A stretch of DNA of 58,851 nt from Methylobacterium sp. WL119. GTDB taxonomy: Bacteria; Pseudomonadota; Alphaproteobacteria; Rhizobiales; Beijerinckiaceae. The stretch lies in the NCBI RefSeq assembly GCF_008039875.1, contig NZ_VRUU01000021.1, positions 1-58,851 of the forward strand, given 5' to 3'. Below the pieces are notes generated by a model. The model made no database searches. It worked only from the letters and a program-made list of their open reading frames with translations, and had not been told where the DNA came from. A program made the position numbers and the translations under genes. How positions within the stretch are numbered: the stretch's first letter is position 1; each line of letters starts with the position of its first letter. This document shows, piece by piece, positions 1-8,799 of the stretch.

Positions 1-115
1 TTCGAGCCGAAGGCGATCCGAGGTGGAGAGCGTGAAAGAGATGCCACTGCGCATCCCGCCAGACTCGCAGGATGGGGCGCAAACCGAAACCCCACACGGA
101 CTCAACCGTCAGGGC

Positions 116-475
116 TCAACCACTAGCACCCAGCGCACCAAACAATTCTCCTACTGGAGCGGCACCCACATATGCGCTGAGTCCACCGCCGATGATACTG
201 ATGTCACCGATCAAAGTAATGACATCCGCGACTTGAGTATTGGTGGAAGCGCCTTGGTTATGGTCTGCGATCAATTTGTTTATTTGGAGATCGGCCGCTA
301 CCATGCCAGCCGTAACTGCTGTCAGCGGAGCTACGGCAGTAAACAATCCTGCGCCCATTGCTGAAAGCTGAGCACTATTGTTCGCTTGCGATAGGGTATC
401 TGAACCAACGCTTGTGGTCGAGTCGATCCCACCAGCCGCACCGGTGATCCGACCAATAACATCAATTGATGGCAT
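116..475 (-). CDS. Small Gly/Ala-rich hydrophobic protein, candidate type I secretion cargo
   Basis: A 119-residue protein of unrecognised family, rich in Gly, Ala, Ser and Thr and lacking Cys. Two hydrophobic, small-residue stretches (about residues 37-62 and 90-116) resemble membrane-inserting helices, and charged residues are few. An AGGA ribosome site about nine bases before the ATG supports this start. It is the last gene of a minus-strand series: exporter, adaptor, small membrane protein, then this gene. That position is typical of a dedicated secreted substrate or bacteriocin-like peptide. A Gly-Gly pair occurs at residues 15-16, but the exporter lacks peptidase residues, so leader cleavage is not expected from it. 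Cargo status is inference; that the ORF is a gene is fairly sure. Confidence 0.6.
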   Translation of the reverse strand: MPSIDVIGRITGAAGGIDSTTSVGSDTLSQANNSAQLSAMGAGLFTAVAPLTAVTAGMVAADLQINKLIADHNQGASTNTQVADVITLIGDISIIGGGLSAYVGAAPVGELFGALGASG

Positions 476-568
476 TTTGATTTTCCTGTGAGATGGACGC
501 TTAGATTATGTTGTAGATCTTTGTCGCACGGTACTATCGTCTTCGTATTGATTTGTTTTATGTTTTGG

Positions 569-877
569 TCATAAAAACTTTTTAACAATAACCATCATAA
601 AAACTATGGTTGAATTTAGCACTATGAAATATTTCATCGGCCTTTTGTTATATACTTTCATTATGCTTGACACCAAGTCTTCGTTTCTTGTCAGTATAAG
701 CCATAGTGACGCGACAAAAGGTAGTATATCTACGCATGATAAGATAATGGATAGATCCGCATAGTAGTTTATTTGGCCATTATTGATTTTACTGAAGTAA
801 TACGCTGATGTAAGGAATAGTGGCATCAAAATTATGGAAGTCGTTGTTGCAAATTTTAGAACTATAGTGTTCCGCAT
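569..877 (-). CDS. Small AT-rich three-helix membrane protein
   Basis: A 102-residue protein with about three predicted membrane helices (roughly residues 8-28, 41-62 and 84-101) and a basic end (KKFL). GAGGA lies six bases before the ATG. Base composition is strikingly AT-rich compared with the adaptor gene 66 bases upstream, and codon use is full of ATA, TTA and AAT, so this piece probably has a separate origin. No family is recognised. Its place between the secretion genes and a small hydrophobic protein would suit an immunity protein for a bacteriocin, but the sequence shows only that it is a small membrane protein. Confidence 0.6.
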   Translation of the reverse strand: MRNTIVLKFATTTSIILMPLFLTSAYYFSKINNGQINYYADLSIILSCVDILPFVASLWLILTRNEDLVSSIMKVYNKRPMKYFIVLNSTIVFMMVIVKKFL

Positions 878-943
878 TTAGGTCCTCATTTGGACTAAGT
901 TAAATTTATTTAATAATCTGCTTGTGGTTCTTGCTAGATTTAT

Positions 944-2335
944 TTATCGTTCATGTCCTGCCTCCGAGACGTGTTTCTCGATGGGATCGAGGAGGAAGGC
1001 GACGATCCGGCGCTTGCCCGTGGCGATGTCGACCTGCGCCGTCATCCCCGGCCGCAGCGCCACCTCCGCCCCTTCCGCGCGGACCTGCGCCCGATCCAGC
1101 GAGACGAGGAGACGGTAGCCTTGTCCCTCGCCATCGCCGGATGCGGTCGGCGCTGGCGCCTGCCCCGGCGGCTTCGGCGCGACGCTCGCCTCGCGGCTCA
1201 CCAGCCGGACCGCGCCCGGCACCGTGCCGTACCGCGTGAACGGGAACGCCTCGAGCTTCGTCTCCGCCCGCTGGCCCTCGCGCACGAACCCCATCTCCCG
1301 GTGCGGCAGGAACGTCTCGACCTCCAGGCGCGCCGCGTCCGGCACGATCGTCATCAGGCTCTCGGCCGCGTTCGCCACGCCGCCGAGGGTGTGCACCTTC
1401 AGGTCCTGCACCACGCCCGACACCGAAGCCCGCAAGTGCCGCAAGGCCTCGCGCTGGCGCTCCTTGCGCAGGCTCTGGTCGGCCACCGCCACCTTCTGAA
1501 GCGCCTTCACCCGCTGGTCGGCCGCCTCCTTCAGGAACTGCGCGTGCACCTGCGTCCGCTTCTGCTCCAGTCCCGCGATCTCCGCACGGAGCTGATGCGT
1601 CTGCTCGGGCAGGGATCGTTTCTCGGTCTGCTTGTCGATCAGGTCGTACTGCGCCTGCAGCAGATTGAGCTTCGAGGCGTTGCCGCGATCGTACAGGCCC
1701 TTCTGCGTCGCGTAGCGGTCCTCGGCCAGCGGGGTCAGCTCGGTGTTCCTGGCCGTCTCGAACGCCTTCGCGGCGAGGGCCGCATTCTTGTCGGCGATCT
1801 CGCTGCCGAGCTCGGCCAGGGCCGCGCGGTGCTCCCTCATCTGCAGCCGCACCTGCTCCTGCGTCGCCGCGAGCAGGGCCGGCTCCACCTCCGCCAAGGG
1901 CGCGATCACCGGCTCGGGCGTCTCGCTCAGGAGCAGGCGCGCGGCCTCCGCGTCGAGGAGCGCCTGCATCCGCTCCATGCGGGTGGCTTCCAGGTCCGCC
2001 GAGGCCTCCGTCGGGTCGAGGTCGACCAGCACCTCGCCCTCCACGACATGCTGTCCCTCGAGCACGTGGATGCCGCGCACCACGCTCGTCTCCAGCGGCT
2101 GCACCAGCTTGACCTCGCCGACCGGCACGACGCGCCCCTGCGCGGTGGCGACGATCTCGATCTCGCTGAAGCAGGCCCAGCCGACGGCGCCGGCGACCAG
2201 CGCCATCAGGACCCAGCCGGTCGCCCGCAAGGTCGGCGAGGCCGGCGTCTCCAGCAGCTCGAGGTGGGCCGGAAGGAAGGCCCGCGCCGTCGCCCTGCCG
2301 GCCTCGGGGATCGGGAAGGGGTGAACCTGGCCCAT
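944..2335 (-). CDS. HlyD-family periplasmic adaptor of a type I secretion system
   Basis: A 463-residue membrane-fusion protein linking an inner-membrane ABC exporter to an outer-membrane channel. It has a cytoplasmic N-terminus, one membrane helix around residues 40-60, a lipoyl half-motif (GRVVPVGEVKLVQPLE), a long coiled-coil region of about 200 residues, the second lipoyl half (LRASVSGVVQDLKVHTLGG) and a C-terminal beta domain. The ATG is preceded by GGGAGG at six bases and lies two bases after the exporter stop, so the two are co-transcribed. An upstream in-frame extension overlaps the exporter gene and is not real. No TolC-type partner gene is in the window. Confidence 0.9.
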   Translation of the reverse strand: MGQVHPFPIPEAGRATARAFLPAHLELLETPASPTLRATGWVLMALVAGAVGWACFSEIEIVATAQGRVVPVGEVKLVQPLETSVVRGIHVLEGQHVVEGEVLVDLDPTEASADLEATRMERMQALLDAEAARLLLSETPEPVIAPLAEVEPALLAATQEQVRLQMREHRAALAELGSEIADKNAALAAKAFETARNTELTPLAEDRYATQKGLYDRGNASKLNLLQAQYDLIDKQTEKRSLPEQTHQLRAEIAGLEQKRTQVHAQFLKEAADQRVKALQKVAVADQSLRKERQREALRHLRASVSGVVQDLKVHTLGGVANAAESLMTIVPDAARLEVETFLPHREMGFVREGQRAETKLEAFPFTRYGTVPGAVRLVSREASVAPKPPGQAPAPTASGDGEGQGYRLLVSLDRAQVRAEGAEVALRPGMTAQVDIATGKRRIVAFLLDPIEKHVSEAGHER

Positions 2336-2337
2336 CG

Positions 2338-4488
2338 TCAACCTCCCGCCACGGCGACGAGGCCGGCGTAGAGCCCACCGGGCCGGGTCGCGAGATCCTG
2401 GTGCGTGCCCTCCTCGGCGAGCCGGCCGCGGTCCATCACCAGGATGCGGTCCGCCCCGCGCACCGTCGAAAGCCGATGGGCGATGATCAGCACCGTCCGC
2501 CCCCGGCAGATCGCGCGCATGTTGGCCTGGATCGCCCGCTCGCTCTCGTAGTCGAGGGCGCTCGTCGCCTCGTCGAAGATCAGGATGCGCGGATCGGTGG
2601 CCAGCGCCCGGGCGATGGCGATCCGCTGGCGCTGGCCGCCCGAGAGGTTGGCGCCGCGCTCCTCCAGGACGGTGTCGTAGGCCTGGGGCAGCTCCAGGAT
2701 GAAGTCGTGCGCTCCGGCGAGCTGCGCCACCGCGATCACCCGCTCCATCAGCAGCGACGGATCGGCGAGCGCGATGTTCTCGCGCACCGTGCGGGCGAAC
2801 AGCACGTTCTCCTGCAGCACCACGCCGACCTGCCGCCGCAGCCAGGCCGGGTCCATCAGGGCGAGGTCGACGCCGTCGATCAGCACCTTGCCGCGCTCGG
2901 GCACGTGCAGGCGCTGGATCAGGCGCGTCAGGGTCGACTTGCCCGAGCCGGAGCGCCCGACGACGCCGACCACCTCGCCGGCCCGGATCGCGATGTCGAC
3001 GGCGCGCAGGACCTCGGGGCCGTTGGGGCGGTAGCGGAAGCTCGCGCCCTCCAGCCGGATCGCGCCGCGCAGCGGCGGCAGGTCCTGGCGGGTGCCGGTG
3101 CCGGCGAGTTCCGTCGGCGTGTTCAGGATGTCGCCCAGGCGCTCGACGGAGAGGCGGAACTGCTGGAAGTCCTGCCAGAGCTGGGCCAGCCGCAGGACGG
3201 GCTGGTTGACCTGCCCGGCCAGCATGTTGAACGCGACCAGCGCCCCGATCGTGAGGGCACCGTCCATCAAGTCGTGCGCACCGAACCACAGCACGATCGC
3301 CGTCGTCAGCTTGGCCACGAGCTGGATGGCCTGGCTGCCGGCGGCGGCGAGCGACACCACCCGGAACGAGGCGGCGATGTAGGCGGCCAGCCCCTCCTCG
3401 TAGCGCCGGCGCGCCTGCGGCTCGATCGCCATGGCCTTCACGGTCTCGATGCCCGCCAGGCTCTCGACGAGGAACGATTGCTGCGCGGCGCCCTGCCGGA
3501 ACTTCTCGTCGACCCGTCGCCGCAGCATCGGCGTGAGAATCAGGCTCAGGGCGACGTAGAGCGGCAGCCCCAGCACGACGATCAGGGTCAGCCTCGGGCT
3601 GTAGCTGGTCATCACCGCCAGGAAGACGAACGAGAACACGAGGTCGACGGTCAGCGTCATCGCCGACGAGGTCAGGAACTGGCGCACGTTCTCCAGCTCG
3701 CGCATCCGGGCGACGGTCTGCCCGGTGGCGCGCGCGCCGAAGTACGCGATCGGCAGGTCGAGCAGGTGCCGGAACACCTGCGCGCCCAGCACGGCGTCGA
3801 GCCGGCTGGTGGTATGCGCGAAGACATGGGTCCTCAGGTAGCCGAGCACCGCCTCGAAGCCGGTGACGGCCACGAGCCCGAGCACCAGCACGTCGAGGGT
3901 GGTCAGCCCCTTGTGCACGAGCACCTTGTCGACCACGACCTGGAAGAACAGGGGGGCGGCGAGCCCGAGGAGCTGGATGACGAAGGAGACCGCCAGGATC
4001 TCGCCGAACAGGGCCTTGAACCGGGCGGCGGCCGGCAGGAAGCAGGCGAGGCTGAAGCGAGTCTCGTGCGGGCCGGGCGCCCCGTCACGGCTGGTCAACA
4101 GGACGAGCTCGCCCGACCATTCCTGCGCCAGATCCGCATCGGTCCAGACGGCGGGCGCCTCGCCGGGCCGCTGCACCAAGGTGCGATCGTCCTGCCGGCG
4201 GGCCAGCACGAAGAACCGGCCGTCGCGGGATCGGCCGATGGCCGGCAGCGGAAGCGCGGCGAGGCGGGCCGGCCGCGATCGAACCGCTCGGGCGCGGAAG
4301 TGGCTGCGCCGCGCGGCCAGGACCAGTTCCGATAGCGTCAGAGGCTGTCCCGGGCGTCCTGTCTCGTGCGCGATCCGGGACAGGTCCAGCGGTCGCCGAT
4401 GAACCGCGGCGACGATGGCGAGGGCGAGGCCGCCCGTGGCGATCAGCGCGTTTTGCTGCTGTCCGGTCCGATGATCGTCGGATGAATG
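2338..4488 (-). pseudogene. HlyB-type ABC exporter, 5' end removed by an insertion sequence
   Basis: Inner-membrane ABC exporter of the type I secretion/RTX class. From the N-terminus: an inactive C39-like domain (the catalytic Cys position reads Thr, in ATGGLALAIV), a six-helix membrane domain with the HlyB signature PLFFQVVVDKVLVH, and an ATPase domain with Walker A GRSGSGKS, signature LSGGQ and Walker B ILIFDEATSALD. It is about as long as HlyB, but the reading frame runs straight into the insertion sequence at 4488 and no ATG, GTG or TTG in frame remains before the C39-like domain. Only a start inside the element's antisense strand (4725) would give a protein. The promoter is gone too unless the element provides one. 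Confidence 0.85.
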
Positions 4489-4513
4489 TGACCTGACCGG
4501 CTGGCTTTGGACC
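4489..4513 (+). repeat. Left terminal inverted repeat of the IS3-family element
   Basis: Begins TGACCTGACCGG and ends near TTTGGACCG. It matches the inverted right end over the first 12 bases exactly. Confidence 0.85.
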
Positions 4514-4554
4514 GGGCTGATTGAGAGGATCAGCCAGGACCAAAGGAGTTGGAC

Positions 4555-4836
4555 ATGCGGCGAGGCCAGAAGACGAACGCGGAGCAGGTCGTGCTCAAGC
4601 TGCGTCAGATTGAGGTGCAGACGGCCCAGGGCAAGAGTTTGGCCCTTGCATGCAGGGAGGCGGAGATCTCCGAGCAGAGTTACTACCGCTGGCGCAAGGA
4701 GTACGGCGGCCTTCAGGTCGATCAAGCCAGGAAGATGAAGGATCTGGAGCGCGAGAACGCTCGGCTGCGCCGGCTCGTCGCCGACCTTTCTCTAGAGAAG
4801 CAGGTGCTGGCGGACGTCGCCTCGGGAAACTTGTAG
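4555..4836 (+). CDS. IS3-family transposase OrfA
   Basis: A 93-residue DNA-binding subunit that recognises the terminal repeats. A helix-turn-helix (about residues 8-50, ending [11 protein letters not shown]) is followed by a leucine zipper with the typical ending [13 protein letters not shown]. The ATG at 4555 has AGGAG six bases upstream; a TTG two codons earlier is less likely. The frame ends at TAG 4834-4836, just after the slippery heptamer, so most ribosomes make OrfA alone and some should shift into OrfB. Confidence 0.92.
   Translation: MRRGQKTNAEQVVLKLRQIEVQTAQGKSLALACREAEISEQSYYRWRKEYGGLQVDQARKMKDLERENARLRRLVADLSLEKQVLADVASGNL
4824..4830 (+). promoter_or_regulatory. Probable -1 ribosomal frameshift site (G GGA AAC)
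   Basis: The heptamer GGGAAAC is in the OrfA phase X-XXY-YYZ, two codons before the OrfA stop. A -1 slip here leads directly into OrfB (reading CTT GTA GCC), giving an OrfAB fusion as usual for IS3 elements. Confidence 0.75.
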
Positions 4837-5696
4837 CCCCCGAGCGGCGCCGGCAGGCAGTCGACGGCATCCGTGAGAAGTACGGCCTCTCGGAACGTCA
4901 CGCCTGTCGGATCGTCGGCCAGCACCGGGGCACACAGCGCTACGTACCCACCGTACTGACCGATGAGGATGAGCTGACCCAGGCCATCATCGCCCTGGCG
5001 TCCGAGTACGGACGCTACGGCTATCGCCGCGTCACCGCGCTGCTACAGGCAGCCGGCTGGCAGGTAGGCAAAGACCGGGTTCAGCGCATCTGGCGTCGCG
5101 AGGGGCTGAAGGTCCCCAGCCGACATAGACCCCGCAGCCGCCTGTGGCTGAACGACGGCTCCTGCGTGCGGCTACGACCACTTCACCGCAATCACGTCTG
5201 GAGCTTCGACTTCGTGCAAGCCCAGACGCACGATGGCCGCAGCCTGCGCATCCTGACGCTGATCGACGAGCACAGCCGTGCCTGCCTCGCGCTGAAGGTG
5301 GCGCGGCGCATCAACAGCCTCGGCGTGATCGAGGCGCTGGCCGACGCGATGTGCCTGCACGGCATCCCGGAGAACATCCGCTGCGACAATGGTCCCGAGA
5401 TGATCGCAAAGGCGTTGCGCAAGTGGGTCGCCAAAGCTGGCTCGCAGATCCAGTACATCGCGCCAGGATCCCCGTGGGAGAATGGCTATTGCGAGAGCTT
5501 CAACGGCAAGCTTCGTGACGAGTGTCTAAACCAGGAGATCTTCTACTCGCTGAAGGAAGCGCAGATCGTGATCGGTCTCTGGCAAACCACCTACAACCGC
5601 CTCCGACCGCATTCGTCGCTGGGCTATCGGCCGCCCGCGCCCGTCAGCTACCCGAATCTGGCCTTCCGGCTACCCATGGCCGCCACCATGCAGTAG
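4830..5696 (+). CDS. IS3-family transposase OrfB (DDE integrase domain), -1 frame
   Basis: About 288 residues translated after the frameshift at 4824-4830. An N-terminal HTH_21 segment ([20 protein letters not shown]) is followed by the retroviral-integrase-type core. The catalytic acidic residues are visible: Asp in VWSFDFVQ, Asp in IRCDNGPEM and Glu in [18 protein letters not shown], with the IS3 ending [15 protein letters not shown]. The frame is intact to the stop, so the element may still be active. No obvious ribosome site of its own was found, which fits expression by frameshifting. Confidence 0.92.
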   Translation, partial: LVAPERRRQAVDGIREKYGLSERHACRIVGQHRGTQRYVPTVLTDEDELTQAIIALASEYGRYGYRRVTALLQAAGWQVGKDRVQRIWRREGLKVPSRHRPRSRLWLNDGSCVRLRPLHRNHVWSFDFVQAQTHDGRSLRILTLIDEHSRACLALKVARRINSLGVIEALADAMCLHGIPENIRCDNGPEMIAKALRKWVAKAGSQIQYIAPGSPWENGYCESFNGKLRDECLNQEIFYSLKEAQIVIGLWQTTYNRLRPHSSLGYRPPAPVSYPNLAFRLPMAATMQ

Positions 5697-5711
5697 CCTC
5701 TCGATTGGCTC

Positions 5712-5736
5712 GGTCCAAAATACCGGTCAGGTCACC
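5712..5736 (+). repeat. Right terminal inverted repeat of the IS3-family element
   Basis: Ends CCGGTCAGGTCA, the inverse of the left end. It carries the last codons and stop of the truncated DUF262 gene on the other strand. Confidence 0.85.
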
Positions 5737-7358
5737 GCACCGCCGATGATCCGGTTGGTACGGTCCGACAGCGGCGTCTTGTTAATGATCGAGTCGTAGA
5801 CGGCTGGACTGATGCCGTTGCCCTTGCACCAAGCCTGCGGAAAGATGTGGTGAATGTCGACATTCTCGCCGAAGAACACGGTGTGATCGAATGCCTGGCC
5901 CGAGCGAAAATCCTCGGCGCCTTTCCGCATCAGGAGCGCGTTTACGCCCTTGTAGGCCGCTGAAAGGCGCATCCGCATGGTCTTTAGGCGGTCCGCGCGG
6001 AAGATCGTCTCGCTGACGGTCGATGGCGCCTTGCCACCCCTTTGCCAATCCGGCACCTCGACGAAGTCGCGGGCGATCCGGGACTCCACAGTCGAGCCGT
6101 ACAGCTCGCCGAAGACGCCGTTCCAGTACCATTGGAACAGCTTTGTGCGGTTGGCCTCGTGCTCCCAGGCGTCGCCGATATCGGCGAGGATCGTCGCCAG
6201 CGGCACGATTTGCGACTGATAGGGCAGATCGAAGATGCGGTAGATGTGCAGCATGTGCAGGAACTTGGCCGCCCGGACGAAGCCGGCTTCCACCTGCGTC
6301 TCGTAGCGGATGTAGGCCTCCAGAGGCAGATCGAGCAGGGCCTGGCGATTGCCGGAGACCGCAGGCAGCTCCTTGCCTTCCTTGCCGGCTTCGACCGCCG
6401 CTCGACGTCTGTCGCGCGTGTAGAAGAGCGACACCGCCTGCAGGAAATCGGTGTTCGATACCCCGGCCAGGATGCCTTTTTCTGTGTCCGCCAAACGCAA
6501 AGTATCCACCAAGCGGCGGTGTCGCCCCTTAGTCTTCTCGTCGCCGTACCAGTCTTTGCGCAGCTCATGGCCGGAGGCCGCGTACATGGCTGTCACCAGC
6601 TCGAAGGCATCGAGCGCTTTACCGCCGGTGTTCACCTTCTCAAAGACAACGCAGACCGCCTCCTTCGAGGTCGAGCGATCGAGGGCGATCACCGGCACGC
6701 GGTAGTGTTTGAAGTTCTCGAGCACTTCCTTCTTGAAGGTCCGAAAGGCGGCTTTGACGGCCTTGTGCTCGTCACCGGCCCAATACTCATCGAAGCCGTC
6801 CTGCCAGCTGTCCCAATCGAACACCTGGCATACCGGGTACATCAGTTGGGCGTATTCCTGCGCCGCCGAGGAGAGATCCAGCTCGCCCGCGCGACCAAAA
6901 TTGCCGCGTTCAATCCGGTTCTCGGGCATGCCGATGATCGCTTCCTCGCGGTCCGTGTCAGCGTCGAGCGCCTTGCGGATGTCGATGTAGAACCAGCGTT
7001 TGACCCGCTTCTTCTTGGGGGTGACGGTCTCGACCACCTTGCCGCGCAGCGTCACTTGGTAGAGCGACGTCATGCGCTGCTGGCCGTCGAGCAGGAGCGA
7101 TTGCGGAACGACGTCACGCGCTTCCGTTGGAGCGCCCTCGACAGGGCGCGGCTTAAAGTTCACCGGCCCGCCCGTGTCGAGCGACATCAAGGCGCCGATC
7201 GGAAAAGCCCGGGAGATCGAGGCGACCACACTCTTGATACGGTCTTCGTCCCACACCCAGCTACGCTGGAAATCCGGGAGCTGCATGACGCCCCGGTGGC
7301 AGTCGTCGAGGACCTTCGGTAGGTCCACCGGATTGGTTTGAAACGTCGACCCTGGCAT
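5727..7358 (-). pseudogene. DUF262/DUF1524 protein (GmrSD-like type IV restriction), 3' end cut by the insertion sequence
   Basis: This family combines a ParB-like nucleotide-using domain with an HNH-type nuclease and attacks modified phage DNA. Visible here are the DUF262 signature LLLDGQQRMTSL (DGQQR at residues 91-95), QLPDFQRSWVW near the start, the DUF1524 motif VDIHHIFPQAW near residue 500, and NKTPLSDRTNRIIGG. Just after the last motif the gene enters the insertion sequence and stops four residues later (GAVT). Relatives continue further, so the product is shortened at its C-terminus but keeps its catalytic motifs. The ATG at 7358 with AAGGGTGG upstream is preferred over an earlier in-frame start. 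Confidence 0.85.
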
Positions 7359-7962
7359 GTCGTTTCCACCCTTGGTTGAGGCGAGTTTTCCCCAATGGCA
7401 CCTCACACTCAAGCAAAAAGGCCGGAAGCCGGTCGCGCGGGACGTCGGGCGCCCCCCCTCGGGGATTGGCTGTCGCCGATGGCCGAACCACCATACGGTT
7501 GTTGCTTCTAACCGTATCTGCCAGAGGGCTGGGGAGTGGCTGCTTTCGAGAAGCCGAGACAGCGATCCTGGCGGCCGGCTTGGGTCGGAAGCGGAACGTC
7601 CGCTTCAGGGCGAAGAATAAGTGTCTGCTCTTCAGCCAAAGCGCGTGTTCAGAAACGCAGTGGCCGGTCGGGCATGAACAGCGATCCGATGAGTATGAAG
7701 GCTGCCAAGAGAAGGGACCAAAATGACAAGCCACAGACCTGAACGTCCCGTCAGCGGCCTCCACCAATAATGCCAGCACGTCGGGAAACAGGCACTACAC
7801 GCGTATGCCGTTCCCCTCATCAAGTATCGGCTAGCATCCCGCTATCAGTGTACCGCGACAAAACATCAAAATACCTATTCGCTCAGCCTCCGCTGAGACC
7901 GCTTATAAGGTGCCGGACTCACTTAGATTTTGGATGACGATTCGGTTTCTTAGCAGCTCGAT
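7359..7962. other. Intergenic stretch, no convincing gene
   Basis: About 600 bases between the DUF262 gene and the promoter at 7963. Open frames exist on both strands but lack ribosome sites and family features. A short minus-strand frame ending near 7654 encodes a hydrophobic run followed by FMPDRPLRF, which might be a tiny membrane peptide or a remnant. Confidence 0.4.
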
Positions 7963-7989
7963 TTGACAAAGAGCTTATATTCCTATATT
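7963..7989 (+). promoter_or_regulatory. Candidate sigma-70-type promoter
   Basis: A perfect TTGACA (7963-7968) stands 15 bases before TATATT (7984-7989) in a locally AT-rich spot. The spacer is shorter than the ideal 17. The transcript would begin near 7996 and meet a strong terminator about 150 bases later. Confidence 0.5.
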
Positions 7990-8122
7990 GATCGTCTTAG
8001 GCAGCACCTTTGGTGCCCAAAGGCTCGCTATGATCGACCCCGGACCATCGCCTTCAGCACCTGACCGCAACGACGCTCGATGTCGATCTCGCCAGCCTGA
8101 ATCTGCCCGCCTCACCAATCAC

Positions 8123-8149
8123 AAGGGGTCCCAGCCGGGGCCCCTTTTT
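8123..8149 (+). terminator. Rho-independent terminator upstream of a gene
   Basis: The left arm GGGGTCCC (8125-8132) pairs with GGGGCCCC (8137-8144) through one G-U pair around the loop AGCC, followed by five T. It lies between the promoter at 7963 and the ribosome site at 8157, so it could end a small RNA or act as an attenuator. Confidence 0.75.
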
Positions 8150-8167
8150 GCATTTCAGGAGCAAGCC

Positions 8168-8782
8168 ATAACCGAAGCGTCCACCCAGCCCGCTGCCGGT
8201 GTCGAAACGAACGCGAGAGATTCACTTGTCTCACTAATTGTATTCGGGCTCGATGATGGCGGTAAGCCGCACGCCTCGCGGTTCTCGCAGGCAGATACCG
8301 AACTTGCCACGAAGGCCGCCGGCCTGATGGGCATGCGAACCCTTGCTATCGAAACTGACGAGCATCGTGCGCTCGCCGCACAGCTACCCCAGGGCCGGGT
8401 GTTCGCGTCGGGTAAGGGTTTTGTGCCATTCGTCAAAAAGGGGCTGTACGACCGCCTGAGCACCCTGGCGGGGCCTGCCACGGCAGCATCAGACACTCTC
8501 AAGGCAGCTCGACCCGATGGTACGGCACAACGGCCTGGTGGCGACGTGGCAGCTGAAGAGCATCGTCCGACGGACTGGACCAGCATCATCGCTGGCAGCA
8601 CCGTGCTCGTTCATGGCGGAGGCGAAGACGGGTGGTTCGAGGCCAAGGTCGTCGAGGTCAAAACTGAGAACCTCCTCGTGCTACGCTGGCGCGACTGGCC
8701 GGAGCTGCCGGTCCTGGTTCGAACCCTTGCGCATGTCGCCCTGCTGAGCCCGGCAGAACCTACGCCCACGGTTGAAGCGTGA
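8168..8782 (+). CDS. Hypothetical protein; start codon unclear (ATA at the best ribosome site)
   Basis: About 204 residues, family not recognised. The first half (LVSLIVFGLDDGGKPHASRF onward) looks like a small globular domain. The second half after a Pro/Ala linker has a beta-rich piece (STVLVHGGGEDGWFEAKVVEV) reminiscent of SH3-like folds. The frame is open from 7988, but a strong terminator sits inside its first part. The only good ribosome site (AGGAG 8157-8161) precedes an in-frame ATA at 8168 rather than ATG. Either a rare start is used, an ATG has mutated, or translation begins at ATG 8030 when the terminator is read through. A DUF3768 gene follows with an almost overlapping start, suggesting an operon. 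Confidence 0.55.
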   Translation: MTEASTQPAAGVETNARDSLVSLIVFGLDDGGKPHASRFSQADTELATKAAGLMGMRTLAIETDEHRALAAQLPQGRVFASGKGFVPFVKKGLYDRLSTLAGPATAASDTLKAARPDGTAQRPGGDVAAEEHRPTDWTSIIAGSTVLVHGGGEDGWFEAKVVEVKTENLLVLRWRDWPELPVLVRTLAHVALLSPAEPTPTVEA

Positions 8783-8799
8783 TCAGGGGAGGCCCGGAG

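Larger units (their letters stand above)
4489..5736 (+). mobile_element. IS3-family insertion sequence (IS407-group-like), about 1.25 kb
   Basis: A complete-looking element with two overlapping transposase frames and terminal inverted repeats. Both ends begin TGACCTGACCGG; a second shared block, TTTGGACCG, follows offset by two bases. The bases just outside (ATG at the left, CCG at the right) are not a duplication. Different broken genes lie on the two sides: an ABC exporter at the left and a DUF262 gene at the right. Simple insertion into one gene cannot explain this, so an adjacent deletion or recombination between two copies is inferred. IS407-group placement rests on the OrfA ending and OrfB motifs. 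Confidence 0.92.

Noticed and set aside
23..364. 113-codon plus-strand frame at the window start
   Set aside because: Opposite the 119-residue gene, which has a ribosome site and coherent hydrophobic pattern; this frame is Ser/Thr/Arg-rich noise.
2401..4335. Long plus-strand open frame opposite the ABC exporter
   Set aside because: The minus strand has Walker A, signature and Walker B motifs in order; the plus frame has none.
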